A DNA stretch of 64,000 bases, from the NCBI RefSeq assembly GCF_001457635.1, contig NZ_LN831051.1, forward strand, positions 1,364,001 through 1,428,000, written 5' to 3'. Made by a program: the position numbers and the translations under genes. This document shows positions 56,910 to 64,000 of this stretch, piece after piece (position 1 is the first letter of the stretch; the number at the start of each line of letters is the position of its first letter). The notes beneath the pieces were generated by a model. That model was not told the origin of the DNA. It searched no databases and saw only the letters and a list, made by a program, of their open reading frames with translations. This DNA is from Streptococcus pneumoniae (lineage in GTDB: Bacteria; Bacillota; Bacilli; Lactobacillales; Streptococcaceae).

Positions 56910-57542
56910 ATGATTTACGAATTTTGTGCTGAAAATGTGACTTTACTTGAAAAAGCGATGCAGGCTGGAGCTCGTCGGATTGAACTCTGTGATAATCTAG
57001 CAGTTGGTGGGACAACACCCAGCTATGGAGTGACTAAGGCAGCGGTTGAACTGGCAGCTAACTACGATACAACCATCATGACCATGATTCGGCCACGTGG
57101 TGGTGACTTTGTCTATAATGACCTAGAAATTGCTATCATGCTAGAAGACATTCGTTTGACTGCTCAGGCTGGAAGTCAAGGGGGTGTATTTGGAGCTTTA
57201 ACTGCTGATAAAAAGTTGGATAAGCCTAATCTGGAAAAGTTAATTGCTGCATCAAAAGGAATGGAAATTGTCTTTCACATGGCCTTTGATGAACTAAGTG
57301 ATGAAGATCAACCGGAAGCTATTGACTGGCTCAGTCAAGCCGGTGTCACTCGTATCCTAACTCGTGCTGGTGTGTCTGGCGACTCCTTAGAAAAACGTTT
57401 TGTTCACTATCACAGAATTTTGGAGTACGCTAAAGGTAAAATTGAAATTCTACCAGGTGGGGGGATTGACCTTGACAACCGTCAAACCTTTATCGACCAG
57501 TTGGGGGTAACACAATTGCATGGTACTAAGGTTGTTTTTTAA
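56910..57542 (+). CDS. cutC: CutC family protein
   Basis: The 210-aa TIM-barrel protein begins IYEFCAENVTLLEKAMQAGARRIELCDNLAVGGTTPS and has MIRPRGGDF near 61 and ILPGGGI near 183, the CutC signature blocks. Copper homeostasis is the traditional role, but it is weakly supported for Gram-positives. AAGGAG precedes the ATG. Confidence 0.9.
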   Translation: MIYEFCAENVTLLEKAMQAGARRIELCDNLAVGGTTPSYGVTKAAVELAANYDTTIMTMIRPRGGDFVYNDLEIAIMLEDIRLTAQAGSQGGVFGALTADKKLDKPNLEKLIAASKGMEIVFHMAFDELSDEDQPEAIDWLSQAGVTRILTRAGVSGDSLEKRFVHYHRILEYAKGKIEILPGGGIDLDNRQTFIDQLGVTQLHGTKVVF

Positions 57543-57553
57543 AAAATAGAAAG

Positions 57554-57582
57554 GAACTGCTAGCTTTGGGTAGCAGTTTTCA
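57554..57582 (+). terminator. cutC terminator
   Basis: AACTGCTA and TAGCAGTT form an 8-bp stem followed by TTC. Confidence 0.65.
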
Positions 57583-57585
57583 CTT

Positions 57586-58242
57586 ATGTTTGAAATTTTT
57601 AAATCCTATCAATTTAATCAAGAAAAGGTTCATGATTATGGTTTTATAGAAAATAGCGAAGTCTGGACATATAGTTGCCAGATTTTGCAAGGTGACTTTG
57701 TCATGACTGTGTCCATCACTGCTGATAATGTGAACTTTCAAGTCTTTGACTAAGAGACTGGTGACCTCTATCCTCACGTTCATATGGAAAGCATGAGGGG
57801 AAGTTTTGTCGGAAATGTCCGTGAGGCTTGTCTGGAGATTCTTTACCAGATTCGGAAGGCTTGTTTTGATGTGCAAGATTTTATCTGTCATCAGACTAAG
57901 CGTATCATGACTCAAGTTCAGGAAAAGTATGGAAACCAGTTGGAGTATCTGTGGGAAAAATCGCCTGATACAGCTGTATTGCGCCATGAAGGCAATCAAA
58001 AGTGGTATGCCGTCTTGATGAAAATCTCTTGTAATAAGCTGGAAAAGGGCAGAGAAGGACAAGTGGAAGCAGTCAACCTCAAGCATGACCAAGTAGCTAA
58101 TTTGCTTTCACAAAAGGGGATTTATCCAGCCTTCCATATGAGCAAGCGCTACTGGATTAGTGTGTCCCTTGATGATACTTTATCAGATGAAGAAGTACTG
58201 GAATTGATAGAAAAAAGTTGGAACTTAACCTCTAAAAAATGA
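57586..58242 (+). pseudogene. MmcQ/YjbR family protein, nonsense-broken
   Basis: From ATG 57586 the frame reads MFEIFKSYQFNQEKVHDYGF, with SEVWTYSCQI near 30, to NFQVFD, then TAA at 57751 (codon 56). It then continues in the same frame ETGDLYPHVHM to NLTSKK, 218 codons in all. The C-terminal part contains the KWYAVLMKI and HMSKRYWISVSL blocks of the YjbR fold. A single base change would repair it. A reinitiated product from ATG 57784 is possible. Confidence 0.8.
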
Positions 58243-58260
58243 AATATTTTAATAATTTTC

Positions 58261-59355
58261 ATGAACTTTCAATTAGCTAAATATTCTTTACTGAAGAAAT
58301 TTTCAGAAAATATAGGATTTACCACACTAGAGGAATATGGTGCCATCTTCAAATACCTGATTGAGAATGTCAAGACGGAGCGTCAGATCATTTATTCGCC
58401 TCACTGTCATGATGACCTCGGAATGGCAGTGGCAAATAGCCTTGCTGCTGTCAAGAATAGTGCAGGACGTGTTGAAGGGACTATCAATGGTATTAGGGAG
58501 CGAGCTGGAAATGCTGCTTTGGAAGAAATTGCAGTGGCTCTCAATATTCGCCAAGATTACTACCAAGTAGAAACCAGTATTGTCCTAAATGAGACCATCA
58601 ATACGTCAGAAATGGTTTCTCGCTTCTCTGGTATTCCAGTTCCTAAAAACAAAGCCGTCGTTGGTGGCAATACCTTCTCCCACGAATCTGGTATTCACCA
58701 AGATGGAGTCCTTAAAAATCCTCTCACTTATGAGATCATCACACCTGAATTGGTTGGTGTTAAGATTCCGCTTGGAAAATTATCTGGTCGCCATGCTTTT
58801 GTTGAGAAACTGAGAGAATTGGCCCTAGATTTTACAGAAGAGGATATCAAACCACTCTTTGCTAAGTTCAAGGCACTGGCCGATAAGAAGTAAGAAATCA
58901 CAGATGCAGATCCTCGAGCTTTGGTAGCTGGAACCATGGTTGAAAATCCAGAAGGCTTCCACTTTGATGATTTACAACTTCAAACTCATGCAGATAATGA
59001 CATTGAAGCGCTCGTTAGCCTAGCCAATATGGATGGTGAGAAAGTCGAATTTAATGCGACAGGGCAAGGTTCCGTTGAAGCAATCTTTAACGCTATCGAT
59101 AAGTTCTTTAACCAATCTGTTCGTTTGGTGTCCTACACTATCGATGCGGTAACAGATGGAATCGATCCCCAGGATCGGGTTTTGGTCACTGTTGAAAACA
59201 GAGATACAGAAACCATCTTTAATGCAGCAGGGCTTGATTTTGATGTGTTGAAGGCTTCTGCTATTGTCTATATAAACGCTAATACCTTTGTTCAAAAAGA
59301 GAATGCAGGTGAGATGGGACGCAGTGTTTCTTACCACGATATGCCTAGTGTGTAA
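58261..59355 (+). pseudogene. leuA: 2-isopropylmalate synthase, N-terminally truncated and interrupted
   Basis: Homology begins at [19 protein letters not shown] near 58315, which is about a third into LeuA; the first catalytic half is missing. [14 protein letters not shown] and [15 protein letters not shown] are present. TAA at 58891 (after ADKK) stops the frame, and the allosteric domain continues in frame from EITDADPRAL to the end at 59355. Leader DNA with a CodY-like box abuts the homology start. Confidence 0.85.
58298..58312. promoter_or_regulatory. CodY-box-like sequence at the leuA junction
   Basis: AATTTTCAGAAAATA matches the CodY consensus AATTTTCWGAAAATT at 14 of 15 positions. It lies three bases before the LeuA homology start, so it probably belonged to the leu promoter region before a deletion joined the two. 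Confidence 0.5.
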
Positions 59356-59366
59356 AGGAGAAGGCT

Positions 59367-60404
59367 ATGGCAAAGAAAATAGTAGCTCTAGCAGGAGACG
59401 GAATTGGCCCAGAAATCATGGAGGTTGGTTTAGAAGTTCTGGAGGCTCTAGCTGAAAAAACAGGTTTTGACTATGAGATTGACAGACGACCGTTCGGAGG
59501 TGCAGATATTGATGCAGCATGGCCTCCCTTACCTGATGAAACCCTTAAGGCAAGTAGGGAAGCAGATGCTATCCTACTAGCAATTATCGGTAGTCCTCAG
59601 TATGATGGAGCAGTGGTTCGCCCTGAACAAGGCCTGATGGCTCTCCGTAAGGAACTCAATCTTTACGCTAATATTCGTCCTGTAAAAATCTTTGACAGTC
59701 TCAAGCATTTGTCACCACTCAAACTGGAACGAATTGCTGGTGTAGACTTTGTCGTGGTGCGTGAATTGACAGGCGGGATTTACTTTGGAGATCATATTCT
59801 TGAAGAGCGCAATGCGCGTGATATCAACGACTATAGCTATGAGGAAGTGGAGCGGATTATTCGCAAAGCCTTTGAAATTGCAAGAAATCGCAGAAAAATC
59901 CTTACTAGTATCGATAAGCAAAATGTTCTAGCGACCTCAAAACTCTGGCGGAAAGTAGCTGAGGAAGTCGCACAGGATTTCTCAGATGTAACCTTGGAAC
60001 ACCAGCTGGTAGACTCAGCTGCTATGCTTATGATTACCAATCCTGCTAAGTTTGATGTTATTGTAACGGAGAATCTTTTTGGAGATATTTTATCTGATGA
60101 ATCAAGCGTCTTATCTGGTACACTTGGGGTTATGCCATCAGCCAGTCATTCTGAAAATGGACCAAGTCTCTATGAACCTATTCACGGTTCAGTACCTGAT
60201 ATTGCAGGTCAAGGAATTGCCAATCCTATTTCCATGATTTTATCAGTTGCCATGATGTTAAGAGATAGTTTCGGAGGTTATGAGGATGCAGAGCGTATCA
60301 AACGTGCTGTTGAGACAAGTCTGGCGGCAGGAATTTTAACGAGAGATATAGGAGGTCAGGCTTCAACAAAGGAAATGACGGAAGCTATTATTGCAAGGTT
60401 ATGA
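59367..60404 (+). CDS. leuB: 3-isopropylmalate dehydrogenase
   Basis: The 345-aa enzyme is full length. GDGIGPEIMEVGLEVL near 10, the RELTGGIYFG block near 132, and the metal Asp region near 240 (LFGDILSDESSVLSGTLG). It uses NAD to decarboxylate 3-isopropylmalate. AAAGGAG precedes the ATG. It remains intact in a broken leucine pathway; it may be under weak selection. Confidence 0.93.
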   Translation: MAKKIVALAGDGIGPEIMEVGLEVLEALAEKTGFDYEIDRRPFGGADIDAAWPPLPDETLKASREADAILLAIIGSPQYDGAVVRPEQGLMALRKELNLYANIRPVKIFDSLKHLSPLKLERIAGVDFVVVRELTGGIYFGDHILEERNARDINDYSYEEVERIIRKAFEIARNRRKILTSIDKQNVLATSKLWRKVAEEVAQDFSDVTLEHQLVDSAAMLMITNPAKFDVIVTENLFGDILSDESSVLSGTLGVMPSASHSENGPSLYEPIHGSVPDIAGQGIANPISMILSVAMMLRDSFGGYEDAERIKRAVETSLAAGILTRDIGGQASTKEMTEAIIARL

Positions 60405-60670
60405 AGTTAGACGAAAAAATTACTCTAGTCCTTTTGATTTGGAATGTCATCATTTTCTTGATTTATGGCATTGACAAATTCAAGGCAAGAAGAAGAACTT
60501 GGCGCATCCCAGAGAAAATCTTACTCATTTTAGCCCTTACTTGTGGTGGTTTTGGGGCCTGGTTAGCTGGAATCACTTTTCACCACAAGACTCGAAAATG
60601 GTACTTTAAAACAGTTTGGTTTCTTGGGATGGTAACCACACTAGTAGCTTTATATTTTATTTGGAGGTAA
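60401..60670 (+). CDS. DUF1294 membrane protein
   Basis: The 89-aa protein has two to three hydrophobic segments and the family pattern YGIDKFKARRRTWRIPEKILL near 22 and GGFGAWLAGITFHHKTRKWYF near 49. It starts in a four-base overlap with the leuB stop, so the pair is coupled. Function unknown. Confidence 0.85.
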   Translation: MKLDEKITLVLLIWNVIIFLIYGIDKFKARRRTWRIPEKILLILALTCGGFGAWLAGITFHHKTRKWYFKTVWFLGMVTTLVALYFIWR

Positions 60671-60673
60671 TGG

Positions 60674-61033
60674 ATGGCAGGGTCTTCGAGGGAACACGCT
60701 GCTTGGGCTCTAGCGGACTATGGCTTTAAGGTCGTGATTGCAGGATCTTTCGGTGACATTCATTACAATAATGAACTCAATAATGGCCTGTTGCCAATCG
60801 TTCAGCCTAGGGAGGTTAGAGAAAAGCTAGCCCAACTCAAACCGACCGACCAGGTAACTGTAGACTTGGAACAACAGAAAATTATCTCACCAGTTGAAGA
60901 ATTCACCTTCGAGATAGATAGCGAGTGGAAACATAAACTCCTAAATAGTTTGGATGATATCGGTATTACCTTGCAGTATGAAGAGTTGATTGCTGCTTAT
61001 GAAAAACAACGACCAGCCTACTGGCAGGATTAG
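60674..61033 (+). pseudogene. leuD: 3-isopropylmalate dehydratase small subunit, N-terminally truncated
   Basis: The 119 codons match the C-terminal part of LeuD from [17 protein letters not shown] on, with the substrate-binding SREHA motif at the start. The first third and all of leuC are missing. The enzyme would lack its partner subunit. The ATG lies three bases after the DUF1294 stop. Confidence 0.85.
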
Positions 61034-61051
61034 AAAAAATAGAAAAGGAAA

Positions 61052-61157
61052 TATAGTAAACTGAAATAAGATGTAAACAAATGAATTGGAGCTTAACATC
61101 CATTTCCAGCAATTTTTTAGAAACTACAGTGGACTATTCTGGATTCAACACATTATA
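61052..61157. repeat. RUP element
   Basis: About 106 bp, starting TATAGTAAACTGAAATAAG and ending GATTCAACACATTATA. It precedes the YrdC pseudogene. Confidence 0.75.
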
Positions 61158-61162
61158 AAATT

Positions 61163-61819
61163 ATGACAAAACACATTCACAAGAAGGCTACGACATTTTA
61201 AAAGGTGAGGGCGGATGTATCGTTTGCCCTACTAAAGTTGGTTACATTATCATGACCAGCGATAAGGCAGGACTTGAGCGTAAGTTTGCAGCCAAAGAAC
61301 GTAAGCGTAACAAACCAGGTGTTGTTCTCTGCGGTAGCATGGATGAACTTTGCGCTTTAGCGCAACTCAACCCAGAAATTGAAGCATTCTACTAAAAACA
61401 TTGGGATGAAGATATTCTTCTTGGTTGTATCCTTCCTTGGAAACCAGAAGCCTTTGAAAAATTCAAAGCATACGGGGATGGCCGTGAAGAACTTATGACT
61501 GATGTACGTGGTACTAGCTGTTTTGTTATCAAGTTTGGAAAAGCAGATGAACAATTGGCTGCCAAGCTTTGGGAAGAAGGTAAAATGGTCTACGCCTCAT
61601 CTACTTCAATGATAAAACGATTGAAACTCGCTATGAGAGCAAGGTGTAATGGTGTCTATGGTCGATAAGAACGGCAAACTCATCCCAGAACAAGGAGGAG
61701 CACGTTCAACTTCACCAGCTCCAGTTGTGATCCGTAAAGGGCTTGACATTGATAAAATCATGATGCACCTGTCAGATACTTTTAACTCATGGGACTACCG
61801 TCAGGTTGAGTATTATTAG
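61163..61819 (+). pseudogene. Sua5/YciO/YrdC family protein, broken
   Basis: MTKHI starts at 61163, a short out-of-frame deletion follows, then EGYDILKGEGGCIVCPTKVGY, with a TAA after EAFY at 61393. The second half (LLGCILPWKPEAFEKF, DVRGTSCFV) is readable to YASST, where a further deletion and frameshift occur. The end reads MVSMVDKNGKLIPEQGG to QVEYY. YrdC-type proteins bind RNA or make the threonylcarbamoyl-adenylate for tRNA; this copy is not functional. Confidence 0.8.
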
Positions 61820-61832
61820 GATAGAGAAGAAG

Positions 61833-61877
61833 TCTAGTGTTAAGGACATTACAGCTCATAATACTAGGCTTTTTTAT
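61833..61877 (+). terminator. Hairpin terminator
   Basis: CTAGTGTTA and TAATACTAG form a stem (one mismatch) and TTTTTT follows. It separates the pseudogene from mcrB. Confidence 0.65.
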
Positions 61878-61981
61878 AGAAATTCTTTTCTTTTTCTATA
61901 GGATATGGTATTCTATGTAGAAAATATATGTTAATAAGTAATGCCAATATTTAAACATCATTAGTAAAAGGAGTTAGATTG

Positions 61982-63913
61982 ATGAATAAAAGAAAAGTTA
62001 GTTTAGAAGATTTTTATAAATGGTATAGTCTAAATAAAGAAAAGTTATTAAATAAGGCAACTGTTGGTGAAAAGTTTAATGATAAATTAAAAGAAGAGTT
62101 TCTCCAGGAATGGCCTTTGGATAGGATTTTAACAATGTCAATCGATGAATATGTAATAGGAAAGGGACAGCAAAATAAGTCTTTATGCTACGCTCTTGAG
62201 AAGGGAAAATACAAAAATCTATTTCTTGGAATTTCTGGTGGCTCAGCTTCAAAATTTGGTATTTATTGGAATAAAAAAACAAACAAATATAAAGATCAAG
62301 CTAATAATGAGATTTCAGAGTTGGATCAGCGATTTTCAAAATTAAAATCAGATTTGTATGAAATTATCAAAGAAGGTATTCGTTTTAACTTTGAAAATCC
62401 TATTTTTGATATGAAAAGATCAACAAATGAATTTATTGGTCGTTCTGCTATGGTGACAAAATTACTTTGTATCTATTCTGGGGGAGATCCTTTCTTTGGT
62501 GTAAATATTAATAGTCAGAAAGAATTTTGGAACCACTTTGTTTCTCAGACAAATCAAGGTGGACCTTATCTGCAAAATCATAAAATAATTGAACTGGTGT
62601 CCAAAACTTATCCTGAGTTGGAGCCATCGAAATTAGGAACTATGCTTTTTGAGTATTCTAAGCTTTTTATGGAAAATAAGGAAGACAATAGTACAATGGA
62701 TTCATCAAACAATTTTCGTCATCAATTAACTCAATCTCTATTAAAGTCTCCAAACCTTATCCTTCGTGGTGCTCCTGGCACAGGAAAGACTTATCTTGCT
62801 AAAGAAATTGCCAAAGAATTAACGGATGGCAACGAAGACCAAATCGGATTTGTACAATTTCACCCATCCTATGATTATACGGATTTTGTAGAAGGTTTAA
62901 GACCAGTATCAAATGGGGATGGAGCTATTGAGTTTAGGCTACAGGACGGTATTTTTAAAGATTTTTGTCAGAAAGCAAAAGAAACCCAATTGATTGGAGG
63001 ACAAGATAATTTTGATGAGGCTTGGGATTCTTACTTAGAATATATAAATGTTGCTGAAGAAAAAGAATATATAACAAAAACATCTTACTTATCTGTTAAT
63101 AGTAGACAAAATTTGTCAGTAAATTATGATAGTGGTGTTCCAGGATGGTCACTACCTAGCAAATATGTTTACGAGTTGTATAAAGATAAAAATTATAATA
63201 AGCAAGAATACTACAAAAGTGGTGGAAAAACTGTCCTAGAAACATTGAGAAAGAGATTTGGTTTGAAAGACTATGTTTCCCCAACAGAAATTGATACTGA
63301 TAAGAAATTCGTCTTCATCATCGATGAAATCAATCGTGGGGAGATTTCTAAGATTTTTGGCGAACTCTTTTTCTCTATCGACCCTGGCTATCGTGGTGAA
63401 AAAGGAAGTGTTTCTACCCAATATGCAAATCTACACGAAACTGATGAAAAGTTCTATATCCCCGAAAATGTTTACATCATCGGAACTATGAATGATATTG
63501 ATCGTTCAGTGGATACCTTTGATTTTGCTATGCGTCGTCGTTTTCGTTTTGTTGAAGTTACTGCCGAGGGTCAAGTTGGCATGTTGGATAAAGAGCTGAA
63601 TATCCATGCAGAAGAAGCAAAAATTCGTCTAAGAAACTTGAACGCTGCTATCGAAAATGTTCAGGAATTAAACAGTCATTATCATATTGGACCAAGTTAT
63701 TTTCTTAAGTTGAAGGATGTAGATTTTGACTATGAATTACTCTGGTCTGATTATATTAAGCCTCTCCTAGAAGACTACTTGCGAGGTTCTTATGATGAGG
63801 TTGAAACTTTGGAAACTTTGAAAAAAGCATTTGAACTGACAAATAATGAGCAAAAAGATCAGGCAGTAGCTGATGACAATGAAGGTGATGAAAACGATGA
63901 TGCGGATTACTGA
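61982..63913 (+). CDS. mcrB: McrB-type AAA GTPase of a type IV restriction system
   Basis: The 643-aa protein has a N-terminal region of about 230 residues (possible modified-DNA reader, no clear family) and a C-terminal AAA core. Walker A GAPGTGKT is at about 263-270, DEINRG near 448 (Walker B), and MNDIDRSVDTFDFAMRRRF near 503 in place of the usual MNTADRS. McrB with McrC cuts DNA with modified cytosine. ATG 61982 has AAAAGGAG upstream; a TTG one codon earlier is less likely. AT-rich. Confidence 0.88.
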   Translation: MNKRKVSLEDFYKWYSLNKEKLLNKATVGEKFNDKLKEEFLQEWPLDRILTMSIDEYVIGKGQQNKSLCYALEKGKYKNLFLGISGGSASKFGIYWNKKTNKYKDQANNEISELDQRFSKLKSDLYEIIKEGIRFNFENPIFDMKRSTNEFIGRSAMVTKLLCIYSGGDPFFGVNINSQKEFWNHFVSQTNQGGPYLQNHKIIELVSKTYPELEPSKLGTMLFEYSKLFMENKEDNSTMDSSNNFRHQLTQSLLKSPNLILRGAPGTGKTYLAKEIAKELTDGNEDQIGFVQFHPSYDYTDFVEGLRPVSNGDGAIEFRLQDGIFKDFCQKAKETQLIGGQDNFDEAWDSYLEYINVAEEKEYITKTSYLSVNSRQNLSVNYDSGVPGWSLPSKYVYELYKDKNYNKQEYYKSGGKTVLETLRKRFGLKDYVSPTEIDTDKKFVFIIDEINRGEISKIFGELFFSIDPGYRGEKGSVSTQYANLHETDEKFYIPENVYIIGTMNDIDRSVDTFDFAMRRRFRFVEVTAEGQVGMLDKELNIHAEEAKIRLRNLNAAIENVQELNSHYHIGPSYFLKLKDVDFDYELLWSDYIKPLLEDYLRGSYDEVETLETLKKAFELTNNEQKDQAVADDNEGDENDDADY

Positions 63914-64000
63914 TAATCAACACAAGATTATTAAAGAAAAATTTGTTGAAGAATATCCTAAACTAAGCAATCTTCTTTTAGACAGAACCTTGGAAAGTCT
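63900..64000 (+). CDS. McrC-like protein, start only
   Basis: From ATG 63900 the frame reads MRITDNQHKIIKEKFVEEYP and continues open to the window end (33 codons). It overlaps the mcrB stop by 14 bases. The position fits the McrC nuclease subunit, but no diagnostic motif is in view. Confidence 0.55.
   Translation, partial: MRITDNQHKIIKEKFVEEYPKLSNLLLDRTLES

Overview
The window is about 64 kb of a low-GC Gram-positive chromosome. Gene content and order (gdhA, rpmE2, a DHH phosphodiesterase, ylxM-ffh, pyrR-pyrB-carA-carB, the licD/tacF/tarI/tarJ/licABC choline and teichoic acid locus, dprA, topA, a decayed leu operon) and the dispersed BOX and RUP elements point to Streptococcus pneumoniae or a very close mitis-group relative. 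Recognition is from protein family, motif and repeat sequence by eye; no database search was run.

Region 1 (1-12.2 kb) is an accessory sialic-acid island. A decayed IS1381-type element with an IS630 fragment inside it ends 31 bp before nanE. Next come a kelch protein of the NanM type, a complete peptide-family ABC importer (lipoprotein, two permeases, one double-ATPase protein), a cytoplasmic glycosidase-like beta-propeller protein, a PgpA/LtrC-family protein, a cytidine deaminase, N-acetylneuraminate lyase and the tail of a ROK kinase (nanK). The set suggests uptake of a sialic-acid-containing compound, anomer conversion, cleavage by the lyase and epimerisation of ManNAc-6-P, with the local kinase lost.

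Region 2 (12.2-20.2 kb) is a graveyard. An intact IS1380-type element sits inside an IS1182-type remnant. It is followed by the ATPase end of a peptide exporter, a small membrane protein, gdhA with good GlnR and CodY sites, an IS630-type gene broken by a RUP, and the wreck of an iron-uptake (efeB/efeU) locus.

Region 3 (20.2-43.3 kb) is mostly core: rpmE2, pde2, flavodoxin, chorismate mutase, two fluoride channels, rplS with a structured leader, tRNA-Arg(CCT), a SAP-domain orphan beside the tRNA, HAD and HD hydrolases, ylxM-ffh, uracil permease with a PyrR-type leader, rsmG, lemA-htpX, an ABC-F ATPase behind an apparent attenuator with a three-codon leader ORF, a split small gene, yceD-nth, and pyrR-pyrB-carA then carB after a structured 310-bp gap.

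Region 4 (43.6-52.2 kb) makes and attaches phosphocholine. licD2 (frameshifted in the DDD motif), licD1 and tacF run leftward; tarI, tarJ, licA, licB and licC run rightward from a divergent region with a CiaR-type site. dprA follows behind a ComX box.

Region 5 (52.2-64 kb) holds a BOX/RUP-rich gap, a DUF389 protein, topA, a DUF454 protein, cutC, a broken MmcQ gene, a decayed leucine operon (leuA broken, leuB intact, leuC absent, leuD truncated), a YrdC-family pseudogene, and mcrB plus the start of an mcrC-like gene cut by the window edge.
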